Shown: positions 16,038-25,892, counted from the first letter of the stretch. The stretch: DNA of 64,000 nucleotides from Saprospiraceae bacterium (GCA_020631355.1 JAHDHL010000002.1:69703-133702); one strand, 5' to 3'. Made by a program: numbers and translations. The notes: generated by a model from the sequence alone, not told the origin.

Positions 16038-17298
16038 TTCTATTCTTGAAAAATTTAATAATTTGATAGAATACAACCCCAATGATGATTCCCATTTCAA
16101 TACTGATGGTCAATACTGCAATGAACGTAACACAGTAGGTTGCAAAATCCCACTTGGAACTCTTATAAAAATCAATGGCATCCTGCACCTTTATCAATCT
16201 TGATATTGCTACGATAATGACAGAAGCAAGAATGGCCGTGGGTAAATAATAGAATACAGGTGTAAGGAACAGTAAAGTCAGGAAAATCAGGATGGAACTC
16301 ACAAGCAGCGACAAACCGGACTTCGCTCCTACCTGGTCATTCACCATTGTTCTCGACATACTACCATTCACTACAATACTGCCGAACATACCGCTGATAA
16401 TATTAGCCAATCCTAGTACCATTAGTTCTCGTCTGGGACGAACATCATTCAAGCCATTTTTCTGAGCCACAATCTTTGCAATGGAAATACTCACCGTAAA
16501 ACCGACCAGACATATCATGATGGCATTGGGTAGTAATTTCAATATCAGATTCCAATCCCATTCTATCTGAACCAGATTGGGCAATCCTTGTGGTACCGTG
16601 CCAATAATGGCTACACCACTCTGCTCCAATCCTAAGCCCCAAACCAGAAGTACGGATGCGATGATGACAATCAAGGCTATGGGAAAGGTTTTTTTCCATT
16701 TCGGAACCTTATACAACAGAATAATACCCACTACACCTATCGCAAAGGTTATCCAATTGGCATTACTGATTTCTGCTACCAATCGTTCTAATATCTCTAG
16801 GATATTGGAAGAACGTTTGATATCCAGACCGAATAAATACTTCAATTGGTTGAAGAAGATAATTAGTCCTCCCGAAGCTGCAAACCCCTTATTGACGGGA
16901 TCTTGTAACAAGTCCACCAGCTTGGCTAAACGAAGCAATAGTAAGGTAATATAGACCAACCCCGTCAGTATACTGGTCAGTGCGATGATATTGATATATT
17001 CAGGTGTCTGGGGTTCTGCAAGACCCGCAGCAGCCGAGCCTAATATGATACATGTAATAGCTGCAGGACCCACCGCCAAACGCCTGCTTGAACCCAACCA
17101 TACATAAATCAGTGTGGGAATAGCGGAGGCATACAATCCATATATGGGCGGCATTCCAGCTAACATTGCATAGGCCATTCCTTGGGGAATCAACATCACT
17201 CCGATGGTGAATCCTGCTATCATATCCCATTTCAGGAATGACGGCTCATATTCATCCCACCATACGGGAACCAATATTTTCCTAAGTAGCTGAACCAT
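16021..17298 (-). CDS. SulP-family anion transporter without STAS domain
   Basis: A 425-residue inner-membrane transporter of the SLC26/SulP family (sulfate, bicarbonate or related anions). GFTIGVMLIPQGMAYAMLAG and PPIYGLYASAIPTLIY are the N-terminal signature; AVGPAAITCIIL and VNGSMSRTMVNDQVGAKSGL are the core substrate-site motifs. The chain stops right after the last helix (IEMGIIIGVVFYQIIKFF) with a tail of ten residues. The cytoplasmic STAS domain of usual members (about 560 residues) is absent, and the DNA after the stop encodes a lipoprotein. The ATG at 17298 is preferred because an upstream in-frame start would overlap the DUF983 gene. Confidence 0.85.
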   Translation of the reverse strand: MVQLLRKILVPVWWDEYEPSFLKWDMIAGFTIGVMLIPQGMAYAMLAGMPPIYGLYASAIPTLIYVWLGSSRRLAVGPAAITCIILGSAAAGLAEPQTPEYINIIALTSILTGLVYITLLLLRLAKLVDLLQDPVNKGFAASGGLIIFFNQLKYLFGLDIKRSSNILEILERLVAEISNANWITFAIGVVGIILLYKVPKWKKTFPIALIVIIASVLLVWGLGLEQSGVAIIGTVPQGLPNLVQIEWDWNLILKLLPNAIMICLVGFTVSISIAKIVAQKNGLNDVRPRRELMVLGLANIISGMFGSIVVNGSMSRTMVNDQVGAKSGLSLLVSSILIFLTLLFLTPVFYYLPTAILASVIIVAISRLIKVQDAIDFYKSSKWDFATYCVTFIAVLTISIEMGIIIGVVFYQIIKFFKNRNESPA

Positions 17299-17299
17299 C

Positions 17300-17713
17300 C
17301 TAAGAATCTTTTGGGGAATCCCCCTCATTTATTTTGGAATATTTGGGATTGTACTTGACCCAAATGTGTATGTATAGTGACCTCGATATCCTGAAGAACC
17401 AAACAAACAGGATAGCACATATGATAAGTAGGACTCCAAATGATGTCCAAACAGACCAACCCAACACCAACATGAATAATCCAATCAAGCCAAGACAGAA
17501 CCAACCCGAAAGAATGTATGATATGAACATGGCTCCATAGTAAAAACCAGGTTCTAAAACATATTTCTGCCTACAATGCGGACACCGGGAAGGCATCTCA
17601 AATGACTTTTGAAATGAAAAGGTGGGTGTCTCAAACAAATCCCCTAGCCTACATCTAGGACATTTCATTCCTAGGATACTCGCCCACAAACCTTTGGTTT
17701 TCTTGTCTGACAT
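17300..17713 (-). CDS. DUF983 family membrane protein
   Basis: A 137-residue protein with an N-terminal zinc-ribbon-like pair of motifs (CPRCRLGDLF and CPHCRQKY) and then two long membrane helices (about 60-80 and 84-108). This is the standard DUF983 architecture, widespread in Bacteroidota and Alphaproteobacteria, with no known activity. It lies 20 bases after ogt, and the SulP start follows its stop directly, consistent with one long leftward operon. Confidence 0.85.
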   Translation of the reverse strand: MSDKKTKGLWASILGMKCPRCRLGDLFETPTFSFQKSFEMPSRCPHCRQKYVLEPGFYYGAMFISYILSGWFCLGLIGLFMLVLGWSVWTSFGVLLIICAILFVWFFRISRSLYIHIWVKYNPKYSKINEGDSPKDS

Positions 17714-17733
17714 ATCCGTTCCGTACTTTATGA

Positions 17734-18219
17734 TTAGAATAAGGAAGTTTGTTCCGCAAAATCCAGAGGTCTTTCCAATCCAAGGAGTTTGGCTTTCATA
17801 TCCAAGCCATAAGCAAAACCAGTCAGATGTCCATTCTTACCGATGACCCTATGGCACGGAATAATAATGGGGATGGGATTCCTAGCATTCGCACCTCCTA
17901 CGGCCCGTACCGCTTTGACATCACCCAATTCCTGTGCAATATCAGAATAAGATACCGTTTTCCCATAGGGAACCGTGGTTAGGTAAGTCCATACTTTCTT
18001 ATCGAATTCCCCTGCGCCAGACCAATCCAATTCCAAATCGAAAGATGCTCTCTTTCGTTCAAAATATTCCTCCAATTGTTGGACACAATCCTCTAATTCT
18101 GTAGGGACAGAACGCTCACGTACCTCATCCAGCCATTGGACGGATTGTATTCCCAAGGCAGAAGCCTTGACAAGGATGGTTCCGAAAGGTGATGGAAAAT
18201 ATGCCTTTGCTATGGTCAT
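17734..18219 (-). CDS. ogt: Methylated-DNA-protein cysteine methyltransferase
   Basis: A 161-residue suicide repair enzyme that takes alkyl groups off O6-alkylguanine or O4-alkylthymine. The acceptor cysteine sits in IPCHRVIGKNG. The DNA-binding helix-turn-helix is VWTYLTTVPYGKTVSYSDIA with the arginine finger in VRAVGGANARNP, and the tail LTGFAYGLDMKAKLLGLE is typical. The ATG at 18219 gives the normal length; the upstream in-frame codon at 18279 would add 20 non-conserved residues. It is in the leftward run with fluC and DUF983. Confidence 0.92.
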   Translation of the reverse strand: MTIAKAYFPSPFGTILVKASALGIQSVQWLDEVRERSVPTELEDCVQQLEEYFERKRASFDLELDWSGAGEFDKKVWTYLTTVPYGKTVSYSDIAQELGDVKAVRAVGGANARNPIPIIIPCHRVIGKNGHLTGFAYGLDMKAKLLGLERPLDFAEQTSLF

Positions 18220-18278
18220 AGTCTTGAATTCAAAATAGGAATACAAATGTAGGGAATTTGTACTTGCGGAGTACTTCA

Positions 18279-18641
18279 CTACCTCACTATTCTCATTCCA
18301 ATATAAATTCCTATCAGACAGATAAGAACACTAGCTACGATATTAACAAAAGCCAAGGTCGTATTACCTTGCTCGAATAACTTGAACGTCTCACTTGAAA
18401 ATGTGCTGAACGTGGAGAATCCGCCACAAAATCCAACCATGAATGTCCACTTGAATTCTTCCGACACGTCTGTTTTCCCAACATAAGCCATCAAACCTCC
18501 CAAAATGATACAGGCTAGGAAATTCGCCATCAGTGTTGCCCAAGGAAAGTCCAATGGGTACTGGCTCATGATTCGAGCAATTCCATATCGGACCATACTA
18601 CCCAGTCCTCCTCCTAGAAATACATAGAAAAAGGCCATCAT
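18279..18641 (-). CDS. crcB: Fluoride channel FluC (CrcB)
   Basis: A 120-residue four-helix membrane protein that exports fluoride as a dual-topology dimer. Key residues are present: GGGLGSMVRYG near the start, N40 in TLMANFLAC, and the phenylalanine-box motif GFCGGFSTFSTFSSET (residues 70-85, F75 and F78). Its ATG overlaps the stop of the upstream WecA-like gene by 4 bases, so it is translationally coupled. No fluoride riboswitch is visible in front of the unit. Confidence 0.93.
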   Translation of the reverse strand: MMAFFYVFLGGGLGSMVRYGIARIMSQYPLDFPWATLMANFLACIILGGLMAYVGKTDVSEEFKWTFMVGFCGGFSTFSTFSSETFKLFEQGNTTLAFVNIVASVLICLIGIYIGMRIVR

Positions 18642-19720
18642 ACGGACTTCGCTGCCTTACCTCTAGCAATCCTAATCCTCCGGGTATAGAGATATAGTAA
18701 TCCCGAGGATAGTGAAGCCAATACCAATAAAAATAGAATGAGGCTGAATGACCCCAAATCTTGTAGGAAGTATACCAGAACAATAAATAGAAGATTGACC
18801 ATCACCAAGGTAAGCGTTCCTTGCATGTGGCTCATTCCCGTATCCAGCATCAGGTGATGGATGTGGGTCTTATCCGGATAAAAGGGGGATTTCCCTTTCA
18901 GCATACGAGTAGTAAAAACCCTTAGGGTGTCAAAAAGAGGAAGAATCAGGATACCTATGGCCACAGCCGGTGTCGAATGGATAATCAGATTCGGGTGTTC
19001 TATTGCCAACATAGGGTCACCATTGTATTCGATGAATTTTACGGCAAGAATGGAACATATCAATCCTAATAACAACGAACCTGTATCCCCCATAAAAATC
19101 TTGGCAGGAGTGAAATTATAATTCAGGAATGCTACCGTAGCTCCGATCAATGAAAATGCAACCATTGCCATATCCATGCGGTCTACCAATAAAAACCAAA
19201 AACCGAAAGTCAAGGAAATCAGGACCGCCACACAACCGGCCAAACCATTGATTCCGTCTATCAGATTGAATGCATTGATAATGATGAATATGGTAAAGAC
19301 ACTGAGTAGAATGGCAAAAACTTCCGGTAATTCGGTAATACCGAATATCCCATACAAACTGGTCAATTTGATATTCGCCTTATATACAAGAATAAAAGCA
19401 GCGAACAATTGACCTATCATTTTCTTGTAAGGAGACATCGGGTCGATATCATCCTTTGCACCCATTAGAAAAATAATGACGAATGATGCCAATATGTATT
19501 GTAAATCACCAAATACCTCAAAGGGAGTCCACATGACTATGGAAAAGATAACACCTGCAAAAATACCTATGCCCCCCAAAGACGGTGTAATTTCCGTATG
19601 GGAGTGCCTCTCTGTGGGAATGTCCACCAAATTCTTTTTCTTAGCTACCTTTATGATGGAGGGGATAGCAAAGAATGTAATGGTAAACGCAGTGATGAAA
19701 CTTAGAATGACATCATACAT
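18638..19720 (-). CDS. WecA/TagO-like undecaprenyl-phosphate sugar-1-phosphate transferase
   Basis: A 360-residue polytopic enzyme of the MraY/WecA family, which links a sugar-1-phosphate (often GlcNAc-1-P) to undecaprenyl phosphate and starts a surface glycan. Active-site motifs: GAKDDIDPMSPYKK, INAFNLIDGINGLAG, FNYNFTPAKIFMGDTGSLLL and the DKTHIHHLMLD histidine motif. About ten membrane helices are visible. The first ATG is at 19720; a TTG 15 bases upstream is in frame. It heads the leftward run crcB-ogt-DUF983-sulP-lipoprotein. Confidence 0.9.
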   Translation of the reverse strand: MYDVILSFITAFTITFFAIPSIIKVAKKKNLVDIPTERHSHTEITPSLGGIGIFAGVIFSIVMWTPFEVFGDLQYILASFVIIFLMGAKDDIDPMSPYKKMIGQLFAAFILVYKANIKLTSLYGIFGITELPEVFAILLSVFTIFIIINAFNLIDGINGLAGCVAVLISLTFGFWFLLVDRMDMAMVAFSLIGATVAFLNYNFTPAKIFMGDTGSLLLGLICSILAVKFIEYNGDPMLAIEHPNLIIHSTPAVAIGILILPLFDTLRVFTTRMLKGKSPFYPDKTHIHHLMLDTGMSHMQGTLTLVMVNLLFIVLVYFLQDLGSFSLILFLLVLASLSSGLLYLYTRRIRIARGKAAKSV

Positions 19721-19813
19721 AGATCTAGGCGACAATTTGGGTGCTTAGGTCGTAAATTTACTCCAAAGGAAATAATTATTACCTTATTTATACTCCAAAT
19801 ACCCAGATAAGTT

Positions 19814-20998
19814 ATGAAATATTTATTATTCCATTTCATCCTAGTCGCCCTTTTGCTTCCCAACCTTACAGCCCAAACTGAGGGAGACCGTCTCATTAAT
19901 GATGGCATCCGCAATCATCAATCAGGCAAACATCAGGAAGCCATCGGTATATTCACACAGTACCTTAATCGTATTTCGAGTAAAAATCCGACAGTCTACA
20001 GACACCGGGGTTTCAGCTACTACTATACCCATCAATACGACCTTGCAATACAGGATTTCAAGAAAGCACAACAAATCGCACCCGGTCAGACAGATGCCGC
20101 ATTCGCACTGGGCAAGATTTACTATACCAAGGGGGATTACTCCTTGTCCATTTCCTATTTCAATGAGGAATTATCACTCCATCCTGATAATGCCAAGGCA
20201 CATAATGACAGGGGAATGGTCAAATGCAGAATCCGGGACTACGACAGTGCCATACACGATTTTGAGGAAGCATTCAGATTGGATTCCACTTTTGCCATGG
20301 CCTATAATAATGCAGGGGCTGCCAAATATTATAATCAGGACATTGACAACCCCATCAAGAAAGATATTGAGTTGGCTAGGAATTACTTTTCAAAAGCCAT
20401 CGAACTCGACCCGACCCTGGCCATTGCCTACCGAAACAGGGGGGCCATGCATCTATTCTTAAAGAAATATGAACAAGCACTCAATGACCTCAAAATAGCA
20501 GGCAAACTCCAACCCGACCTTGCTCTCATTCCATTCTATAGGGCCATTGTCCAGAATAAGATGGGAAAGAGCAGTGCAGCGTTGAAATCTTTGGAACAAG
20601 CCGTAGTACTCAATCATCAATTCCAATATGCCTACGAGGAAAAAGGGGATATTCATTTTGAATTGGAACAATATCCAGATGCGATTGAGGCATATGGAAA
20701 AGCCATCAGGTATACTTCGGATAAGAATGATATATACAAAGGGCTCATACATTTCAAGATTGCCAGAATAGAGGCAATCAGGAAAAACAGCTCCGAGATG
20801 CACAATCAATTGGCCATTGCCAAGCGATTGGGTGCATTCAGGGACAAAAAAGTATACCAACAGTTCCTTAAGGATAAATCATTCACATCTTATAGGAGTG
20901 ACAAAAAATTGAGAAAATTCACCAAATCAATCAATAAAATAAAAAAGGAATATAAATTCATTACCTCAGAATTGAGGTGGTTCAGAATGAATGATTGA
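19814..20998 (+). CDS. Exported TPR-repeat protein
   Basis: A 394-residue protein with a signal peptide (LLFHFILVALLLPNLTAQ) and about eight TPR units from residue 27 to 330, for example YDLAIQDFKKAQQIAPGQTD, YDSAIHDFEEAFRLDSTFAM and YPDAIEAYGKAIRY. The C-terminus is basic and charged (KLRKFTKSINKIKKEYKF). TPR stacks of this kind usually hold partner proteins in the periplasm or at the outer membrane. No specific partner can be named from the context. Confidence 0.8.
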   Translation: MKYLLFHFILVALLLPNLTAQTEGDRLINDGIRNHQSGKHQEAIGIFTQYLNRISSKNPTVYRHRGFSYYYTHQYDLAIQDFKKAQQIAPGQTDAAFALGKIYYTKGDYSLSISYFNEELSLHPDNAKAHNDRGMVKCRIRDYDSAIHDFEEAFRLDSTFAMAYNNAGAAKYYNQDIDNPIKKDIELARNYFSKAIELDPTLAIAYRNRGAMHLFLKKYEQALNDLKIAGKLQPDLALIPFYRAIVQNKMGKSSAALKSLEQAVVLNHQFQYAYEEKGDIHFELEQYPDAIEAYGKAIRYTSDKNDIYKGLIHFKIARIEAIRKNSSEMHNQLAIAKRLGAFRDKKVYQQFLKDKSFTSYRSDKKLRKFTKSINKIKKEYKFITSELRWFRMND

Positions 20999-21086
20999 TT
21001 TCGTATAAATTTAGCATTCCATATGTGAACATTATACAATTAATTATTGTACTTTGTACACTAATTGTAACCATACCTTTTACCTT

Positions 21087-22517
21087 ATGCAGATTGTAGA
21101 TCATCAGAGTACCAAAATTGTTGCTACGGTTGGACCGGCATCAGAATCATATGACAACCTTCTTAGACTCGTCCAAGCCGGTGTGAATGTATTCCGCTTG
21201 AATTTCTCACATGGTTCCCATGAGGACCACCTCAAGGTTATCAATAGGCTCAACTACATCAATGAGAAATACAATCTACACATTGGTATTCTTTGTGACC
21301 TCCAAGGTCCTAAGCTAAGAGTAGGAAAGATGGAGGGAGAGGGACTTCCCATCAAAGAGGGGGACATCCTGACATTCACCAATGAGGAATGCATTGGTAA
21401 TATGGAGAAAATCTACATGAGCTACGACCGTTTTGCACAGGATGTGAATCCGGGAGAAAACGTCCTTGTGGATGATGGTAAAATCGTACTGGAGGTTGTT
21501 GAGACCAACAACAAGGATGTTGTAAAACTGAAGGTTAAGTTCGGTGGTGTCCTGAAATCCAACAAAGGAGTCAACCTGCCAAATACCGATATTTCACTGC
21601 CATCCCTTACTCCGAAGGACGAACGGGACTTGGAGTTCATTCTCGGACAGAAAGTCCACTGGATTGCACTCTCATTCGTAAGACGGGCCAAGGATGTCAA
21701 GGACCTCATCAAGAGGATACAGGACAGAAACCATCCCGCCAAGGTGATTTCCAAGATTGAAAAACCGGAAGCCATCCAAAACCTGAAATCCATTATCAAG
21801 GCCTCTAACGGCATCATGGTGGCTCGTGGTGATTTGGGTATCGAAATGCCAATGGAGCAACTTCCATTATTACAAAAGGAAATCATCAAGCGCTGTATCC
21901 AAAGGGCCCGACCTGTCATCGTAGCTACACAGATGATGGATAGTATGATTACGAATCCATTCCCTACCCGAGCGGAAATCACGGATGTGGCCAATGCCGT
22001 ACTGGATGGTGCGGATGCAGTCATGCTCAGTGCTGAGACATCCGTAGGAAAACACCCGGTCAAGGTGGTGGAATCCATGAATAAAATCATTGAGGAGGCA
22101 GAGAGTTTCTACAATCCTACATTCCGTCCAAAGGCCAATACAAAGACGAGGACATTCTATTCCGATGTGGTATGCTTCAATGCCGCCAAGACTGCGGATG
22201 AAGTCAGTGCTAAGGCTATTATAGGAATGACCAGTTCGGGTTATACTGCATTCAAGGTTTCGAGTTATCGTCCTAAGGCCAAGGTATTCATCTTCTCTGA
22301 CCAACAACACATGCTTTCCATCCTCAATCTGGTATGGGGCGTAAAGTGTTTTTATTATGATAAGTTCACCACTACGGATGAGACCGTAGAGGATGTAACC
22401 GAAATACTGAAACGCGCCGGTGAGGTTGTAGAAGGTGATATTGTGGTGAATACAGGTAGTATGCCATTGCACAAGCGATACCGAACGAATATGCTGAAGA
22501 TTACACTCGTCGAGTAA
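21087..22517 (+). CDS. pyk: Pyruvate kinase
   Basis: A 476-residue glycolytic enzyme converting phosphoenolpyruvate and ADP to pyruvate and ATP. Motifs: KIVATVGPASESYDNLLRL, GVNVFRLNFSHGSHEDH, the domain B beta barrel after CDLQGPKLRVGKM, the catalytic ISKIEKPEAIQNL, MVARGDLGIEMPMEQLPLLQ and DGADAVMLSAETSVGKHPV. The ATG at 21087 (MQIVDHQSTKIVATVG) fits the family; an in-frame codon at 21054 would add 11 residues. A C-terminal regulatory domain is present. It is transcribed alone with dut downstream. Confidence 0.97.
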   Translation: MQIVDHQSTKIVATVGPASESYDNLLRLVQAGVNVFRLNFSHGSHEDHLKVINRLNYINEKYNLHIGILCDLQGPKLRVGKMEGEGLPIKEGDILTFTNEECIGNMEKIYMSYDRFAQDVNPGENVLVDDGKIVLEVVETNNKDVVKLKVKFGGVLKSNKGVNLPNTDISLPSLTPKDERDLEFILGQKVHWIALSFVRRAKDVKDLIKRIQDRNHPAKVISKIEKPEAIQNLKSIIKASNGIMVARGDLGIEMPMEQLPLLQKEIIKRCIQRARPVIVATQMMDSMITNPFPTRAEITDVANAVLDGADAVMLSAETSVGKHPVKVVESMNKIIEEAESFYNPTFRPKANTKTRTFYSDVVCFNAAKTADEVSAKAIIGMTSSGYTAFKVSSYRPKAKVFIFSDQQHMLSILNLVWGVKCFYYDKFTTTDETVEDVTEILKRAGEVVEGDIVVNTGSMPLHKRYRTNMLKITLVE

Positions 22518-22646
22518 TCATTCATTTTATCCTTTTCTTCACATTCTATTTACACTTATAGCGTAAGAAATAGCCTATCTTTACGCATTGGATAACCATG
22601 TCCCGATTCATTTGATGATGGTGGCAGGGTTATAACCACCAAGCGT

Positions 22647-23081
22647 ATGAAAGTAAAAATCGTCAATCACTCCTCCAATGAGTTGCCTCACTACGAGACT
22701 TCCGGTAGTGCAGGTATGGATATCAGAGCCAATCTTGATACCCCCATACAGTTATCACCTTTAGAAAGAAAATTGATTCCTACCGGAATCCATATCGAAT
22801 TACCCGTGGGGTATGAGGCCCAAATCAGGCCCAGAAGTGGCTTATCATTCAAAAGAGGACTAACTTGCATCAATACTCCGGGAACCATTGATAGTGACTA
22901 TCGAGGTGAAATCAAAGTCATAATGATAAACCTATCCCAAGAAATCCAGGAAATTTGTCATGGTGAACGCATTGCCCAAATGGTCATTGCACAATATGAA
23001 ACCGTGGAGTGGAATCCTGTGGACACCCTAGGAACAACAGAACGAGGTGCGGGAGGTTTCGGTAGTACCGGAACAAAATAG
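22647..23081 (+). CDS. dut: dUTP diphosphatase
   Basis: A 144-residue trimeric dUTPase that hydrolyses dUTP to dUMP and pyrophosphate, keeping uracil out of DNA. All five motifs are visible: SGSAGMDIRA, RPRSGLSFKRGL, INTPGTIDSDYRGEIKV, GERIAQMVIA and the arginine/glycine arm RGAGGFGSTG at the C-terminus. It lies between pyk and a sugar nucleotidyltransferase on the plus strand. The 129-base upstream gap contains GCGTAAG and CTTTACGC as an imperfect inverted repeat. Confidence 0.96.
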   Translation: MKVKIVNHSSNELPHYETSGSAGMDIRANLDTPIQLSPLERKLIPTGIHIELPVGYEAQIRPRSGLSFKRGLTCINTPGTIDSDYRGEIKVIMINLSQEIQEICHGERIAQMVIAQYETVEWNPVDTLGTTERGAGGFGSTGTK

Positions 23082-23151
23082 TGAAACTCCTGTTTCCTTG
23101 GAATGCATTGAATCATCATTAAAATAAAATCAAAATAACCATTACCATCTT

Positions 23152-24156
23152 ATGAAGATTATTATTCCTATGGCCGGCAGAGGCTCCAGACTTAGACCAC
23201 ATACCTTGACCGTACCCAAACCATTGGTACCTGTGGCAGGAAAGCCTATTGTGCAGAGATTGGTGGAGGATTTATCGGCCTCCTTTAGGGATGAAGTGGA
23301 GGAAATCGCATTCATCATTGGTGATTTCGGCGAACAAGTGGAAAAGGACCTCATGGAAATTGCAGCCGGATTAGGAGCCAAGGGATCTGTTTATCATCAG
23401 GACCAACCACTGGGTACGGCACATGCTATTCTTTGTGCGGAACCTAGTCTCGACGGTAATGTCATCGTAGCTTTTGCAGATACCCTATTCAAGGCGGATT
23501 TCAACTTTGATAAGAATCTGGATGGTATCATCTGGACCCAAAGAGTACCCGACCCATCCGCTTATGGTGTCGTCCAGTTGGATGATGAGGGTTTCATCAC
23601 CGATTTCGTGGAAAAGCCGGAAACATTCGTTTCTGATATGGCTATCGTAGGAATTTATTATTTTAGTGACGGAAACAACCTAAAGAAGGAGTTGAGATAC
23701 CTTTTGGACAATGATATCAAGGATAAGGGAGAATACCAATTGACCAATGCCTTGGAAAACATGAAATCAAAAGGATTGAAGTTCAAACCCGGCATTATCG
23801 ACGAATGGTTGGATTGCGGAAATAAAAAGGCCGTTGTCCATGCCAATCAAAGGGTTTTGGAATTCAACAAGGATCAGGATTGGGTCGATTCATCCGCAGA
23901 TACTGACGGATCCATCATCATCCAGCCCTGTTTCATTGGAAAGGGAGCCAAAATCAAGAATTCCATCATAGGTCCCCATGTTTCCATTGGTCATAATACA
24001 TGCATAGAGAACTCCGTTATCAAGAATAGCGTTATACAAAACGATACCGTTGTGAGAGATGCCCATTTGGTGGATTCCATGTTGGGCAACAAGGCAGAAT
24101 TCACGGGAAAAGCCATGAATATCAGCCTTGGGGATTACTCAAATTTCAGTATATGA
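23152..24156 (+). CDS. NDP-sugar pyrophosphorylase-like nucleotidyltransferase
   Basis: A 334-residue enzyme with the nucleotide-binding motif PMAGRGSRLRPHTLTVPKPL at the N-terminus, then GTAHAILCAE and VAFADTLF (metal-binding Asp), then DFVEKPETF. The C-terminus has left-handed beta-helix hexapeptides (IKNSIIGPHVSIGHNTCIEN). This is the layout of glucose-1-phosphate thymidylyl- or uridylyltransferases and relatives that activate sugars for surface polysaccharide. The exact sugar and nucleotide are not readable. Its stop overlaps the start of the following TPR gene (ATGA). Confidence 0.88.
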   Translation: MKIIIPMAGRGSRLRPHTLTVPKPLVPVAGKPIVQRLVEDLSASFRDEVEEIAFIIGDFGEQVEKDLMEIAAGLGAKGSVYHQDQPLGTAHAILCAEPSLDGNVIVAFADTLFKADFNFDKNLDGIIWTQRVPDPSAYGVVQLDDEGFITDFVEKPETFVSDMAIVGIYYFSDGNNLKKELRYLLDNDIKDKGEYQLTNALENMKSKGLKFKPGIIDEWLDCGNKKAVVHANQRVLEFNKDQDWVDSSADTDGSIIIQPCFIGKGAKIKNSIIGPHVSIGHNTCIENSVIKNSVIQNDTVVRDAHLVDSMLGNKAEFTGKAMNISLGDYSNFSI

Positions 24157-25865
24157 TCGGATTATTTAAAACAAGTCTTACATTCTGCTTGGTCATACTT
24201 ATGGCCTCCCCCAGCCTCCAAGCGCAAAAGGATAGACCACTTCTGGCGGATGTGGAAATCCAGAAGATCTTCATTGATGCCAATAGGGAAAAAATCCTGC
24301 AGCATTATCAGGATGCCGCCTATCTATTCAGGGAGGTTCTCAAAAAGGACCCACAGAATCACTCTGCTGCCTATGAGCTGGCCAGAATGTATGATGTGCT
24401 GGAGGAAGACGCCCTTTCTCTGAAAGCCATTGAAAAGGCCGTGAAGTTGGCTCCTGATAATATTTGGTACAAGGACTTCTATGCCCAGGTCTTGGAACGC
24501 AATAACAAACCAGGAAAGGCTGCTGAGGTATACGGCGAATTGGCCAAGGCCTATCCTGATAATGAGTATTTCCAATTCCAGCAAGCATTCTTTTATGTCA
24601 AGGCCAACAAGCCTGAAAAAGCTGTCATTGTCTACGACAAGCTAGAGAAGAAATTAGGTGTGAATGAGGAATTGACCCGTAAGAAGTACACCCTTTATTA
24701 TGGAATGGGAGACAATAAGGCTGCCATAGCTGAAATCGAGAAATTGATCAAGGCATTTCCGGAGGAAGTCAGTTACCTCCATATCCTAGCTGAATTCTAT
24801 GCTGAGGAAGGCAATACATCTGATGCAAAGAAGATATATAGTAAGATACTCAGACTCAACCCACAGGATGCGGAAGCCAAGATGGCATTGGCCGATTCTT
24901 ATAAGAATAGTGGGAATCATATGGAATTTCTCAAATCCATTGAGGGTATCATCAATAAGACGGATGTCGGAATAGACATCAAGGTCAAGGAGTTGATTCC
25001 CTATATCACATTGGTGGGGGAAACGAATGACAACGAGCTGAAGATGGCAGCATTGTCATTGGGTCAGGCATTGACGGATGCACATCCGCAGGAAGCCAAG
25101 GCGCATTCCCTTTATGCGGATATGCTATATCATGCCGGGCAGCCTCGTAATGCCCTCGCACATTATCAAACCACACTGAGTTTGGATAAGAGCGTATTCG
25201 CCGTATGGGAACAAATCATGTATCTCAAACTGGAAACGAATGATTTCAATGGATTGATCAATACTTCCGAAGAAGCCATGGACCTTTTCCCCAACCAAGC
25301 CAAGGTCTATTATATGAATGGTATCGGCAATAGCTCTCTTGGGAATCATGGAGAGGCTGCCAATATGTTCGAACAGGCCCTAATGATGTCAGGGAAGAAC
25401 AGTGCAATGAAATATGATGTATGCAATCGCCTAGGAATCGAATATGCCAATCTGAAAAAATATGACCGTTCGGATAAGATGTTCGAGCGTGCCTTGGAAC
25501 TGGCTCCGGACGGATATTCTGTCCTACATAATTATAGTCATCAATTGGCCAAACGTGGACAAGGTCTTCAGAAAGCACGTGAAATGGCTTTCAAGGCCAA
25601 TCAAATCAAGCCGAACCAACCTCTTTTCCTTGCAAATCTGGGTCACATCCATTTCTTGTTGAAAAATTACAAGGAAGCAGAGAACTGGTTGGAAAAATCC
25701 ATGCAAACAGGTGGGGATAGATTACCTGAGGCATTGGAGGTTTATGGTGATATCCTTTATCAGAATGGTAAGAAAGACAAGGCTTTGGAGAGCTGGAAAA
25801 AAGCCAAGGACCTAGGCAGTTCTTCCAAGGATTTGGATAAGAAAATCAATGATATGAAAAGTTGA
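24153..25865 (+). CDS. Exported TPR-repeat protein, coupled to the nucleotidyltransferase
   Basis: A 570-residue protein with a signal peptide (LTFCLVILMASPSLQAQ) and TPR units through most of its length, for example YLFREVLKKDPQNHSAAYEL, DAKKIYSKILRLNPQDAEAK, FERALELAPDGYSVLHNYSH and ENWLEKSMQTGGDRLPEALE. Its ATG overlaps the nucleotidyltransferase stop by 4 bases, so production of the two is linked. The combination is common in Bacteroidota, suggesting a role in envelope polysaccharide or outer-membrane assembly. This role is inferred, not shown. A strong terminator follows. Confidence 0.85.
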   Translation: MIGLFKTSLTFCLVILMASPSLQAQKDRPLLADVEIQKIFIDANREKILQHYQDAAYLFREVLKKDPQNHSAAYELARMYDVLEEDALSLKAIEKAVKLAPDNIWYKDFYAQVLERNNKPGKAAEVYGELAKAYPDNEYFQFQQAFFYVKANKPEKAVIVYDKLEKKLGVNEELTRKKYTLYYGMGDNKAAIAEIEKLIKAFPEEVSYLHILAEFYAEEGNTSDAKKIYSKILRLNPQDAEAKMALADSYKNSGNHMEFLKSIEGIINKTDVGIDIKVKELIPYITLVGETNDNELKMAALSLGQALTDAHPQEAKAHSLYADMLYHAGQPRNALAHYQTTLSLDKSVFAVWEQIMYLKLETNDFNGLINTSEEAMDLFPNQAKVYYMNGIGNSSLGNHGEAANMFEQALMMSGKNSAMKYDVCNRLGIEYANLKKYDRSDKMFERALELAPDGYSVLHNYSHQLAKRGQGLQKAREMAFKANQIKPNQPLFLANLGHIHFLLKNYKEAENWLEKSMQTGGDRLPEALEVYGDILYQNGKKDKALESWKKAKDLGSSSKDLDKKINDMKS

Positions 25866-25892
25866 TATTTCCATCTTTTGATATCTGATATG

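Noticed and set aside
18642-19813. Fluoride riboswitch upstream of crcB
   Set aside because: crcB overlaps the gene before it, and no aptamer-like sequence is visible before the operon.
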